DNA from: Chitinophagaceae bacterium
GTDB taxonomy: Bacteria > Bacteroidota > Bacteroidia > Chitinophagales > Chitinophagaceae
Reading direction: 5' to 3'
Length of the DNA stretch: 37,592 bases
NCBI GenBank assembly: GCA_004322015.1
Contig: SCQT01000079.1
Location: 1-37,592 of the forward strand
The position numbers and the translations under genes were made by a program. Below the pieces are notes generated by a model, which saw only the letters and a program-made list of their open reading frames with translations, ran no database searches and had not been told where the DNA came from. Positions within the stretch are counted from its first letter, which is position 1. Each line of letters begins with the position of its first letter. Positions 24,447 through 33,580 of the stretch are shown one piece after another.

Positions 24447-25532
24447 ATGATAACAGTACGTACTGAATTGCCTGGAAAAAGCCTGCCGGCGCAAAAAAAA
24501 TTTACGACACATGGCTGGCAGCGAATCATTTTACTCGTTGTTTTGGGGTATGAAGCGGCGGGATGTTTCTTAGGGGGCACACTTCTCATACTTGAGCCGG
24601 ATGGCCGGTTAATGAATATGCCTGTTCAGATAATGCACGGATTTTTTACTGATTTCCTGATTCCCGGAATCATCCTTTTTGCATTGGGAGTTTTGAACCT
24701 GATTACTTTTATTTCGGTACTTCGAAAGGCTGCATCCGACTGGTGGTTTTCTTCCCTGGCGCTCGGCGGTCTTTACATTTGGTTTGTTGTTGAAATCATT
24801 ATCCTTCGCGAGTTGCATTGGCTGCATCTGATGTGGGGTGTGCCGGTATTATTGGGTTTGGTAATGGCAATGCCGCTCATTATTGCCAGGAATGAATCTG
24901 CTACAACCGGTAGAATCTTACTGCTTTTTGGCATTTTCTCATCTGTCTGGTATTTAGCTATCAATATTTTTGTCCCAATAATGTACCCCGGTTATAGCAT
25001 CGTTTCCGTCACTGTCAGCGAACTGTCTGCCATCAATGCTCCCACAAGAATACTTTGGGTTTTACTGGTTTTGCCCTATCCTCTGTTTTTTGCGCTATTT
25101 GGATGGGGTGTATTAAGAATATCATCAGGAAGCCGCACATTAAAGATTATGGGAAGTTTGATAATCGCCGATAGTACTTTTAATCTTTACTGGCCTGCAA
25201 TGCATCAACGGCAAATTATTGCATTGGGGAATGGTTCTCTCACCGACAGCCTGCATATTGTATGGGCGATGGTGACCCTTATATTTATGCTTTTAATCAT
25301 AATTTTTGGCGCTGCCGCACTGGGTAAACGCTGCCGCATTTATTCAATTGCAACACTGGCAATTTTTATCGTGTTTGGCACCTTGACGTGGTTAGAGTCG
25401 CCCGGCATTAGTCAAAATCTTCCGACACCATATATCGGGCTTTGGGAACGTATTAATATAGGAGCGTTCCTGCTATGGGTGGCTGTATTTGCAGTGGTGC
25501 TTATACGCAGGGAGAAATCCAAACCGGCTTAA
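24447..25532 (+). CDS. Two-module polytopic membrane protein with DUF998-like C-terminal half
   Basis: 361 residues with nine or ten hydrophobic segments. The N-terminal module (about 25-150) has four helices and short polar loops. The C-terminal module (about 155-355) resembles DUF998 proteins, with MYPGYSIVSVTVSELSAINAPTRILW (quoted over its key part, SVSELSAINAPTR type) after its first helix and further helices following. No transporter or enzyme motif is visible. It is divergent from the GerW pair (128-base gap with no clear promoter word) and is followed by a 281-base gap before ppsA. Function unknown. Confidence 0.7.
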   Translation: MITVRTELPGKSLPAQKKFTTHGWQRIILLVVLGYEAAGCFLGGTLLILEPDGRLMNMPVQIMHGFFTDFLIPGIILFALGVLNLITFISVLRKAASDWWFSSLALGGLYIWFVVEIIILRELHWLHLMWGVPVLLGLVMAMPLIIARNESATTGRILLLFGIFSSVWYLAINIFVPIMYPGYSIVSVTVSELSAINAPTRILWVLLVLPYPLFFALFGWGVLRISSGSRTLKIMGSLIIADSTFNLYWPAMHQRQIIALGNGSLTDSLHIVWAMVTLIFMLLIIIFGAAALGKRCRIYSIATLAIFIVFGTLTWLESPGISQNLPTPYIGLWERINIGAFLLWVAVFAVVLIRREKSKPA

Positions 25533-25813
25533 TTTGGAATAATCCCGATATGCTCTTCTTGTTCAAAATTTACATAAAATCCACAGAGTGCGAGCACAAT
25601 ACTTGTTAGAGCCGATACCTTATTTCAGTTTGATAAATCCTTGCATCTTAGTATGTCATTCAATAAAACACAGCCATATTTCTTTGATTACAATTATTTT
25701 ACCGATGACGGATTCAGTAGTCAATCCATAAGCTGAGGATAATCAATTTCCTTAATGATGGCTGTCGGTGCTATCCTTTTTTATTATAATTAATTTTACA
25801 ACTTTAATAGCTA
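25533..25813. other. Intergenic region upstream of ppsA
   Basis: 281 bases with no supportable gene or RNA. It is A/T-rich near its right end, without an exact TAnnTTTG word close to the ppsA start. A GGATA...TATCC pair followed by six T (25775-25785) could be part of a weak terminator, but the stem is only five bases with a 30-base loop. Confidence 0.4.
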
Positions 25814-28267
25814 ATGATGGGGCCTTATATTAAAAGATTCTCTGAAACAGGCATTGAAGACGTAGCCTCTGTTGGCGGGAAAAATGCTTCTCTAGGGGAG
25901 ATGTATAATAAGCTGTCTGGCAAAGGTATTCGCGTCCCGAATGGCTTTGCAACTACTGCCTTTGCCTTTTCTAAGTTTTTAGAAGTAGATAATCTAAGCG
26001 CTGAACTCAGGCAGGTTTTAGCCTCTCTAAACAGGAAAGATTATTCTAATCTGGATGAAATAAGCGCAAAGGCGAGGGCATTGATATCAAATGCAAAAAT
26101 TCCCGTGAAAATTTCTGAAGAGATCATTCAACATTACCATGATTTATGCGGAGGTACACCTGTGGAAGTGGCGGTAAGGAGTAGCGCGACTGCGGAAGAT
26201 TTACCCAATGCAAGTTTTGCCGGCCAGCATGAGTCTTATTTGAATATTAAAGGTGACGAAGCGGTGGTGGAGGCAGTGCATAAATGTTTCGCCTCCCTCT
26301 ACACGGCCCGTGCCATAAAATACCGTGAAGACAATGGTTTCGCACACGAAAAAGTTTTATTATCGGCAGGCGTGCAAAAAATGGTCAGGTCAGATAAGGC
26401 TTGCTCCGGCGTAGGTTTTACACTGGAGCCTGAATCGGGCTTCCCCGATGTCATTCATCTGGCAGGTGTCTGGGGCCTGGGTGAAAACATCGTACAGGGG
26501 GTAGTTACTCCTGATGAATATTATATTTTTAAGCCGACATTACGGCAGGGGAAAAATCCGGTTATCCAAAAAAAACTTGGTTCCAAGCTACTTACGATGA
26601 AGTATGCGGATGATAAAACAGGCACCTCCACCATCAATGTGGAAACTCCTGCAGAAAAGCGTAACCAGTATGTGTTGAGCAATGAGGAAGCTGCACAGCT
26701 TGCAAGCTGGGCTTTGATAATAGAAGAACATTATCAAGCGCCTATGGATATTGAATGGGCAAAAGACGGAATAACGCATGAATTGTTTATTATACAGGCA
26801 AGGCCCGAAACGGTGCATTCACAAAAGAATGCCGCAGTGATTGAAGAATATGAGTTAAAAGAGAAAGGGACTGTATTAACATCGGGGAGTGCAATAGGGA
26901 GGAAAATTGCCACGGGTATTGCCCGCGTTCTTCAGTCACCTGAGGATGCCTCAAAACTGAACGAACGGGAGATTGTAGTAACTGATATAACCAGTCCTGA
27001 TTGGGATCCCATATTAAAAAAGGCCTCTGCCATTATCACTAATAAAGGCGGCAGGACGAGCCATGCTTCCATAGTGGCACGTGAACAGGGTGTGCCTGCG
27101 ATTGTGGGCTGTAAAAATGCCACTACGGCCGTCAAAGACGGGCAAATGATCACGGCAAGTTGTGGCGAAGGAAGCACCGGTTATGTATATGACGGCCAAT
27201 TAAATTTCGTGAAAAATGAAATTGACGTCAGTAAGATCAAAAGGCCTGGTTCCACAAAAGTAATGCTGATCCTTGCGGATCCAGACAAGGCATTTCAAAC
27301 ATCTTTTTATCCTAATGACGGGGTAGGATTGTTGCGCCTGGAATTTATCATTACACATTTTATACAGGCACATCCAATGGCTTTGGTAAATTTTGATCTG
27401 CTTAAAGACGAAGCGGCAAGACAAAAGATCATGAACCTTACACAAGGGTATGCAGATAAAAAAGATTTTTTTGTGGACAAGCTTTCACAGGGAGTGGCCA
27501 CCATTGCTGCTGCATTTTATCCGAAGGATGTCATTGTTCGTATGAGCGATTTTAAAACCAATGAATATGCAAATTTGATTGGCGGTAAACAGTTTGAGCC
27601 CGAAGAAGAGAACCCTATGCTTGGCTTTCGCGGCGCATCAAGATATTACAGCGATTTATATAAAGATGGGTATAAACTTGAATGTGCAGCCATAAAAAAA
27701 GTGCGGGAGGAAATGGGCCTGACGAATGTAAAAGTGATGATCCCGTTTTGCAGAACAATTGAAGAGGGAAGAAAAGTGATACAAATCATGGAAGAGTTTG
27801 GCTTAAGCAGAAAAAAGGATAGCTCACTTGAAATTTATGTAATGGCTGAAATACCTTCCAATGTGTTATTGGCAGAAGATTTTGCGGAGTTGTTTGATGG
27901 ATTTTCCATTGGCTCAAATGATTTGACACAGTTAACTTTAGGTATAGACAGGGACTCCACTTTAATTTCAAATATTTTCAGCGAGCAAAATGAAGCTTCC
28001 AAGAAGATGATAAGCATGATGATCGGCAAAGCAAAGGCATGCCACAGGCACATCGGTTTATGCGGTCAGGCGCCGAGTGATTTTCCTGAATTTGCGCAGT
28101 TTCTGGTACAGGAGGGTATCAGTAGTATTTCATTTAATGAGGATGCTTTATTGACAGGAATAGAAAATATCAATAAGGCAGAAAGATCATTGCCTTTGCG
28201 CGATTTAAATCCTCTTATGGAGCGTAAAGAGGTAACCGCGATAGCAGAGAATAAAGATCCAAACTGA
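25814..28267 (+). CDS. ppsA: Phosphoenolpyruvate synthase (pyruvate, water dikinase)
   Basis: 817 residues. It converts pyruvate, ATP and water to PEP, AMP and phosphate, the entry step of gluconeogenesis from pyruvate. The ATP-grasp domain is at about 1-345 (SVGGKNASLGEMY; VRSSATAEDLPNASFAGQ; GVVTPDEYY). The swivelling phosphohistidine domain carries His417 in GGRTSHASIVAREQG. The C-terminal PEP/pyruvate TIM barrel has EVYVMAE-type strands, GSNDLTQLTLGIDRDS and catalytic Cys750 in GLCGQAPSD. Length is normal. Two Met codons open the frame; either could be used. It is followed by a PfkB-family kinase gene in the same direction, so both directions of lower/upper glycolysis are encoded side by side. 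Confidence 0.95.
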   Translation: MMGPYIKRFSETGIEDVASVGGKNASLGEMYNKLSGKGIRVPNGFATTAFAFSKFLEVDNLSAELRQVLASLNRKDYSNLDEISAKARALISNAKIPVKISEEIIQHYHDLCGGTPVEVAVRSSATAEDLPNASFAGQHESYLNIKGDEAVVEAVHKCFASLYTARAIKYREDNGFAHEKVLLSAGVQKMVRSDKACSGVGFTLEPESGFPDVIHLAGVWGLGENIVQGVVTPDEYYIFKPTLRQGKNPVIQKKLGSKLLTMKYADDKTGTSTINVETPAEKRNQYVLSNEEAAQLASWALIIEEHYQAPMDIEWAKDGITHELFIIQARPETVHSQKNAAVIEEYELKEKGTVLTSGSAIGRKIATGIARVLQSPEDASKLNEREIVVTDITSPDWDPILKKASAIITNKGGRTSHASIVAREQGVPAIVGCKNATTAVKDGQMITASCGEGSTGYVYDGQLNFVKNEIDVSKIKRPGSTKVMLILADPDKAFQTSFYPNDGVGLLRLEFIITHFIQAHPMALVNFDLLKDEAARQKIMNLTQGYADKKDFFVDKLSQGVATIAAAFYPKDVIVRMSDFKTNEYANLIGGKQFEPEEENPMLGFRGASRYYSDLYKDGYKLECAAIKKVREEMGLTNVKVMIPFCRTIEEGRKVIQIMEEFGLSRKKDSSLEIYVMAEIPSNVLLAEDFAELFDGFSIGSNDLTQLTLGIDRDSTLISNIFSEQNEASKKMISMMIGKAKACHRHIGLCGQAPSDFPEFAQFLVQEGISSISFNEDALLTGIENINKAERSLPLRDLNPLMERKEVTAIAENKDPN

Positions 28268-28338
28268 TCAATAAATTATGATTGAGCAGGTATCCTACGA
28301 TTGTTCCAAAATATTTGAACAATTATAGCCTCGGAAAT

Positions 28339-29277
28339 ATGTCATCCATCGTCACCATAACATTCAATCCATGCATTGATAAAAGCAGTGCCGTTGAAGC
28401 ATTATTGCCGGACAAAAAACTTCGTTGTGCCGCTTTTAAAAATGAAGCCGGCGGTGGCGGTATTAATGTGGCAAAGGCGTTAAAAAGATTAGGCAGTAAT
28501 GATTTGTCGGCGATTTATCTTGCTGGAGGCTATACAGGTATCATTTTAAACTCTTTGTTACAGAAAGAAGGAATCAGGTCAAAGGTGATTGATACCGGTG
28601 TGGATACGCGTGAAAATATTATGATCACGGATAAGGCCACGAATCTTCAATATCGTTTTATCACACCGGGGGACCCTATCAGAGAATTCCACTGGCAACA
28701 ATGTTTAATGGCGGTTGAAGATATGACTGACTGTAAATACCTTGTGGTGAGCGGGAGTATGCAGGCGGGTTATCCTGCAAGTATATTTGAACAGGCGGCT
28801 GCGATAGCCAAACAAAAAGGCGCAAAACTGATCATAGATATTCCCGGAGAAACCCTAAAAACTTATGCGGTAAGAGATGCGTACCTGTTAAAACCTAACC
28901 TTAATGAATTAAGTGTGCTTTCGGGTAAAGAAGAACTGCATGGCAGTCAAATAGCGGATGCGGCAAAAGAGATCATTTCAAAAAATATCAGCGAGGTAGT
29001 AGTGGTATCCATGGGTGCGGCAGGAGCATTGCTTGTTACGAAAGATATTATTGAACAATTTATGGCGCCGCCGGTAAAACGTAAAAGTACTGTCGGTGCA
29101 GGAGACAGCATGGTTGCAGGCATCACAATGTATTTATCAGCAAACAAAAACATTAAAGAGGCTGTCCGGTTTGGGGTTGCCTGTGGCACTGCGGCCACTA
29201 TGAATGAAGGAACACAATTATGCAATCTTACGGACGTCGAAAAGTTGTATAATCTTATGAATAAATACAGGAATTAA
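28339..29277 (+). CDS. pfkB: PfkB-family phosphofructokinase
   Basis: 312 residues from the ATG at 28339. The frame opens 19 codons earlier only at TTG, and the family start pattern ITFNPCIDKS follows the ATG directly. Ribokinase-fold signatures are GGGGINVAKALKRLG (near residues 34-48) and STVGAGDSMVAGI with catalytic Asp256. The TFNP.ID start and RFITPGDP match the 6-phosphofructokinase II/1-phosphofructokinase/tagatose-6-phosphate kinase branch; no fruA or tagatose genes are near, so Pfk-2-like activity is the best guess. It starts 71 bases after ppsA and is probably cotranscribed. Confidence 0.88.
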   Translation: MSSIVTITFNPCIDKSSAVEALLPDKKLRCAAFKNEAGGGGINVAKALKRLGSNDLSAIYLAGGYTGIILNSLLQKEGIRSKVIDTGVDTRENIMITDKATNLQYRFITPGDPIREFHWQQCLMAVEDMTDCKYLVVSGSMQAGYPASIFEQAAAIAKQKGAKLIIDIPGETLKTYAVRDAYLLKPNLNELSVLSGKEELHGSQIADAAKEIISKNISEVVVVSMGAAGALLVTKDIIEQFMAPPVKRKSTVGAGDSMVAGITMYLSANKNIKEAVRFGVACGTAATMNEGTQLCNLTDVEKLYNLMNKYRN

Positions 29278-29320
29278 ATCGAACGACTGAATATTATTCA
29301 CCTATGATACAAATAAGTTT

Positions 29321-29530
29321 ATGGAACTAAGATTTTTTAAGCCGCCTGTTATCGGAGAAGTTTATTTTATTCATCAAATGCTGCTTCAGAGACACCTGTT
29401 AAAATCATTTTATGATAATGATGAAGTGTTTGGTATCGGTGAGCACAAAGGAATAAAAGAGAAAGACAGGTTGTCTCGATTCAAAGCTAAGTATATAGGT
29501 ATTGATATGATTATCATCAATAAAAATTAG
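29321..29530 (+). CDS. Small hypothetical protein (doubtful)
   Basis: 69 residues with an ATG start 43 bases behind pfkB, charged and without a membrane segment or signal peptide. It has no recognised domain. Position in the same direction as ppsA-pfkB and an initial run of plausible protein-like composition (RFFKPPVIGEVYFIHQMLL) argue for a gene. Small size and lack of a visible family argue against. The 132 bases after it contain only short frames and a TGACC-N10-GGTCA inverted repeat (29553-29572). Confidence 0.3.
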   Translation: MELRFFKPPVIGEVYFIHQMLLQRHLLKSFYDNDEVFGIGEHKGIKEKDRLSRFKAKYIGIDMIIINKN

Positions 29531-29662
29531 GGGAGGCAGTTTTGATAAATCATGACCGTGATCATATGGTCAGAAATTTATTCCGGGTCCGGATATTTTT
29601 GAAAAATATGGATTTATCGGAGTCAAACGAATAAGATTCTTAAATACTGACCGGAAATAAAA

Positions 29663-30319
29663 CTATATAATCAGCGACTGGGGTTTTACACCGAGGCTTA
29701 TCAGATCTTTTGTGATGTCTTCAGTAAAACTTTTGGGGCCGCATACATAAAAACGGGTATCAAAATTACCAATGGTTTCAATAAGAAAGCTACGGTCTAT
29801 ACGGCGTTCACGAAAACCAATTACTCCCTGGCGTGTAAATACATTAATATAAGCCGGGCCCAGCATTCGAAATAATTCATCCCTGAGTATAATATCATCT
29901 TCACTTTTATTGGAATAGATAAGCCCGATATTGCGCAAATTACCACTAAAAAATAAAGCCCGGAAAATGGCAATAAATGGTGTAATGCCGGTGCCTCCTG
30001 CCAGGAAGATACCAGGACCTTTATATTCTATTGTTCCAAAAATATCATGCAAAATTAACTCCGTACCACGGTGTAATTTACCTAACTCGTGAGTAATACC
30101 TTTCCTGTCGTCATAAATTTTAATAATGAATTCAAGATAAGGCCAATCGTTGAGCGAAGTGAATGTAAAAGGCCGGATTTCATTATCCAGGCCCGGAAGA
30201 TTAATAGAAATATGTGCGGATTGTCCGGGCCGGTAAACAAATCCCTGAGGCTTTTCTAAAATAAATCTTTTTACATCATGAGTTATAAAATAGGTATTCA
30301 GAATCTTCAGTCTATACAT
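29663..30319 (-). CDS. FAD/NAD(P)-binding flavodoxin/ferredoxin reductase-like protein
   Basis: 218 residues of the ferredoxin-NADP+ reductase superfamily. The FAD domain has a barrel start and the flavin motif RPFTFTS (49-55). The nucleotide domain has AGGTGITPFIAIFRAL (107-122) and the C-terminal FYVCGPKSF. No 2Fe-2S or globin domain is fused, so it is a stand-alone reductase that passes electrons to a separate partner. The HemG-like flavodoxin 7 kb away is one possible partner (inference). It lies downstream of the ABC/LolA operon on the same strand after a 152-base gap, and probably has its own promoter although no exact -7 word was found. Confidence 0.85.
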   Translation of the reverse strand: MYRLKILNTYFITHDVKRFILEKPQGFVYRPGQSAHISINLPGLDNEIRPFTFTSLNDWPYLEFIIKIYDDRKGITHELGKLHRGTELILHDIFGTIEYKGPGIFLAGGTGITPFIAIFRALFFSGNLRNIGLIYSNKSEDDIILRDELFRMLGPAYINVFTRQGVIGFRERRIDRSFLIETIGNFDTRFYVCGPKSFTEDITKDLISLGVKPQSLII

Positions 30320-30471
30320 GTCTTCATTATTTTTTGTTCAAACTATTGTATTCTGCAGCAAATTTATTACAAAACTGCTTTCCCCTCCGCTATACTGTCA
30401 GGAATGGATTTTTCAATCCGGTGGGTGCCATAGTAATGATATCATCAATCCCTCTCTCCGGATATAGCCAG

Positions 30472-31626
30472 TCAGAAATTCCATTTTAATCTTAGAAATC
30501 CTTTATAAGCTGCACCCTGCACCCTGTTTTGCATCTCTAAAAAAAAAGATTGAAAGATCATATCTATATCGAGGTTAGGCGCCAGATTATATTTTAGGGA
30601 CGGGAGAAAAATAAAAAGATTCATACCCGGAGAGTAAACGAAGCTTAATGATCCTGTCAAGAGGGGAGTAAATTCTTTTGAAGCCATTACAATAAAACTC
30701 CATTGAGCCGGCATCAGATTCGTAGGTGAGAATTCGAAGCTTATCTTTGACCAGTTTTCCAGGGGTTTTGAAAGTCCTCTGCTGTTATACAAAAAAGAGC
30801 TACTAAAATACCATCCGTTTTTGAAAGCATAATCAATTTCCATTGTCGTATTAAAAACGGAGACAGAATCATCTGCTTTTGAAAAATATTGTGCTTCACC
30901 TTTGAAGCCGGCATCACCGATACTGCCGGCCCATCATGTTCCTAATGTGAAACGACTTCGATAAATCCCACCTGTAAATTGGAAATCGTAGCCCCATTGG
31001 TTAGTTGCATATTTCGCAGCGATAATTGTTTTTTTATCTCCAACGGAAGAAGCCTCTGCCAGTTCAATGTTAGAAAAGTCGCTGATCATATATTGAAATT
31101 TCACAGCATCGGATCCAGGCCGCTCCTCATAGTCAAAATCGAGGAAATTATAAGTATTGAAAATATCGTTCGGATTCCAGATGGTGGCAACTCCCCAATT
31201 AATGCGTTGTCTTCCTGCCCTCACCTTCCATTTTGTTTCCCGGACTTCCATCCATAAACGTTCAATATTGGAATGCAATATCAAACCGGATTTGTTCAAC
31301 CATACGACCGAAAGGTTCATCCATTCATTCCCGTTGCGAAGATTTTTGGCAAAATCAGGAATGAGTTTGACCTCATCGCCCCAAAACAAACGGTTACGGA
31401 TCTCTACCGCAGCGATATATTGTGTAGAAGGTTTCCATTTGAGATTTATTCTGTTATGGATGAGATTGCCGCTAATGAGATTATCAGAATTTTTATCGAA
31501 ACTTAATGACTGAAGATCTTTTATATAACCATTCAATTCCCATTCTTTTTTTGTTTCTACACTATCCTGCGTTTGGCCTGCCTGGGTTTTAAAAAAAAAT
31601 AATATAATCAACAAGAAATATTTCAT
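30472..31626 (-). pseudogene. Outer-membrane barrel protein interrupted by an in-frame TGA
   Basis: Read from the ATG at 31626, the frame has a signal peptide (MKYFLLIILFFFKTQAGQTQ) and barrel-like strands. One is a conserved-looking RAGRQRINWGVATIWNPND segment, followed by DYEERPGSDAVKFQY. It stops at TGA 30934-30936 (codon 231). The same frame then continues without another stop, from WAGSIGDAGFKGEAQYF to the end at 30472, so a single codon splits a protein of about 384 residues. A GGA-to-TGA change (Gly in a LGTGWAGSIGD context) would explain it. It may be a recent nonsense mutation, a sequencing error or programmed readthrough. It is the last gene of the ABC/LolA-like operon, one base after the ATPase stop, and probably the outer-membrane component. 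Confidence 0.75.
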
Positions 31627-31627
31627 A

Positions 31628-32350
31628 CTACGAGTTAATATGATGCGGTATTGAAGTTTCCACGACTGCTGTATCAGATGAAATTCGTCCATCTACCAGG
31701 GTGATCACCCGTCTCGCTCTCTCTATTACCCGTGGGTCATGAGTGGAAAAAATAAAAGTCATCCCTTCCTCCTTATTCAATTTATCCATAATGTCTAAGA
31801 GATTGGAGGCAGATTTGGAATCGAGATTTGCAGTAGGTTCATCGGCTAATACAAACTGTGGCTTGGATGCTAAAGCTCTCGCTACTGCTACACGTTGTTG
31901 CTGGCCTCCCGAAAGATAAGCCGGCCTGCTGTTAATCCTGTCCTCCAAACCAATCTGCTTAAACAACTGAGTAATTCTATTTTCCCTGTTTCTTTTTTTA
32001 ATCCTCTGCAACAGCATGATGAATTCTACGTTTTCTCTGGCAGTAAGCACCGGAATGAGGTTAAAAGACTGAAACACAAAACCAATATTATGCAGGCGAA
32101 AATTGATCAGTTCATTGGCAGAAAGCCGTGTAATGTCAATTCCATTGATAAAAATATTTCCATTGTCAGGCTTATCCAACCCGCCGATAAGATTTAACAA
32201 TGTTGTTTTTCCTGAACCTGAGGGCCCTACCAGAGCCGTGAACTCTCCTTTCTCCAAATGCAGATGCACATTGTTGATCGCATAGACCGGAATGGTCTCC
32301 GGGTTATACACTTTACTGATATTATGAGCGTCAATCACCGTATTGTTCAT
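31628..32350 (-). CDS. ABC transporter ATP-binding protein (LolD/MacB type)
   Basis: 240 residues from the ATG at 32350; the frame extends upstream without a better start. All ATPase motifs are intact: Walker A GPSGSGKT (42-49), Q-loop FVFQSFNL (91-98), signature LSGGQQQR (146-153), Walker B FVLADEPT (166-173) and H-loop His204 in FSTHD. The sequence belongs to the LolD/MacB/FtsE branch that drives FtsX-like permeases rather than classical importers. It starts 8 bases after the second permease and ends one base before the barrel gene, so it is embedded in the five-gene operon. Confidence 0.93.
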   Translation of the reverse strand: MNNTVIDAHNISKVYNPETIPVYAINNVHLHLEKGEFTALVGPSGSGKTTLLNLIGGLDKPDNGNIFINGIDITRLSANELINFRLHNIGFVFQSFNLIPVLTARENVEFIMLLQRIKKRNRENRITQLFKQIGLEDRINSRPAYLSGGQQQRVAVARALASKPQFVLADEPTANLDSKSASNLLDIMDKLNKEEGMTFIFSTHDPRVIERARRVITLVDGRISSDTAVVETSIPHHINS

Positions 32351-32358
32351 AAAATATT

Positions 32359-33573
32359 TTATCTTCTTAATGCTTCCACCGGTTGTAACCGCAGCGCTTT
32401 CACCGCCGGAAAAATGCATGCGATCAAAGCTGTTCCCGTTACGATCATCATCACTCCAAAAACCCTTTCTGCCGGAAACTCGGGGTAGATCATAGTGCCA
32501 AATCCAAAGCTTGACATCATTTCTTTTCCCGAACCGGAAAAATCCAATCCGTTTTTATTATAATAATTGATAACTATCCATCCGAGGAATAAACCAAAAG
32601 GTGTTCCTGCCAGCGTAAGGAACATTGTTTCCATTAATACCAGAAGAAAAACACGAAGCCTGTTCATTCCCAATGCGACCATCATTCCCACTTCCTTTGT
32701 TCTTTCAATGATCGCCATCAGCATCGTATTGACAATGCCAAAAGCCAGCGCAAGCATGATGATAAACATAATCATGTAGGAATATTGATCTACGGTATTT
32801 ACCAACAATTGAGTCTCGGGTGAAATCTCTTTCCAGGATTCAATAAGCGTTTCCGGAAATTTTTGCTTCAGCCGGTTCTGAACTTTTTCCAGGTCCTTGT
32901 CTTTATTCAGCAATAATGCTATTTCGTGAAAAGAGTTTCCAGTACCTAACAGTATGTTCAGATCGCTCATTCTCACATACGCATTTTTTTCGTCTAAAGG
33001 GGCATTATCTGACTGGTAAATCCCTGTCACCCTGAAAGCTCCTGATACAATATTGCCGCTTGTGTCTGTGAAAGTGAGCACTAACTTAGAGCCGGTTCTT
33101 AATTTCATTTTAACCGCCAATTTCTTTCCGATCAGAATCTCATTTTTTTTATTGCCTGAAAAGCCGGTTCCTTCAATAATCTTTTTCTGTAATTGAGATG
33201 TGCGATATTCCAATTCCGGAATAATTCCATTGATCTGAATTCCCGAACTGCCGGTAGCAGTGGAAAGCATCCCCTGGGTAACGCTCCTGGGTGCAGCATA
33301 TTTTATCTCAGGGATGAGACGGATTGATTTTAAAATTTCATCTCCATTTTTTAAAACAAAAACAGGTTCATAATCCTTTTTAAATTCAGGATGATGGATT
33401 TGAAGATGCCCCACTTCGGCTTCTATCACGGTTCGGATGCGGCTCTTCATCATACCGTTATAAAGAGCCAAGACAGAAATTCCGGCAAATAAACCTATTA
33501 CTACAGACAGCATGATAATGATGCTTCGTATTTTGTTTCGCCAGATATTTCGCCATGCCATCAGGTAGATCAT
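32359..33573 (-). CDS. FtsX/MacB-like ABC permease (second)
   Basis: 404 residues with the MacB/LolC topology: one N-terminal helix (about 17-37, IIIMLSVVIGLFAGISVLAL), a large periplasmic domain (about 38-260) and three C-terminal helices. The FtsX core AIIERTKEVGMMVALGMNRLRVFLLVL follows the second helix (its key part is ERTKEVGMMVALGM). The protein ends in FPAVKALRLQPVEALRR, the usual P.xALR coupling tail. Such permeases move no substrate across the inner membrane but transmit ATPase strokes to the periplasm. It follows the first permease by 7 bases, and the two likely form a heterodimer as in LolC/LolE. Confidence 0.9.
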   Translation of the reverse strand: MIYLMAWRNIWRNKIRSIIIMLSVVIGLFAGISVLALYNGMMKSRIRTVIEAEVGHLQIHHPEFKKDYEPVFVLKNGDEILKSIRLIPEIKYAAPRSVTQGMLSTATGSSGIQINGIIPELEYRTSQLQKKIIEGTGFSGNKKNEILIGKKLAVKMKLRTGSKLVLTFTDTSGNIVSGAFRVTGIYQSDNAPLDEKNAYVRMSDLNILLGTGNSFHEIALLLNKDKDLEKVQNRLKQKFPETLIESWKEISPETQLLVNTVDQYSYMIMFIIMLALAFGIVNTMLMAIIERTKEVGMMVALGMNRLRVFLLVLMETMFLTLAGTPFGLFLGWIVINYYNKNGLDFSGSGKEMMSSFGFGTMIYPEFPAERVFGVMMIVTGTALIACIFPAVKALRLQPVEALRR

Positions 33574-33580
33574 AACAAAT

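Noticed and set aside
25683-25697. FNR/CRP-like half site TTGAT-N4 upstream of ppsA
   Set aside because: The second half does not match ATCAA well enough, and such half sites are common in A/T-rich gaps.
25775-25785. Possible terminator ahead of ppsA (GGATA...TATCC then T-run)
   Set aside because: The stem is only five pairs with a loop near 30 bases, too weak for an intrinsic terminator call.
29531-29662. Short frames after the small hypothetical gene, one reading IPGPDIFEKYGFIGVKRI
   Set aside because: There is no start codon in that frame after the preceding stop, and the stretch is only about 30 codons; it was not strong enough to call a gene remnant.
30436-30445. Perfect palindrome ATGATATCAT between the barrel gene and the reductase
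   Set aside because: A ten-base A/T-rich palindrome is expected by chance at this scale, and no promoter word is positioned with it.
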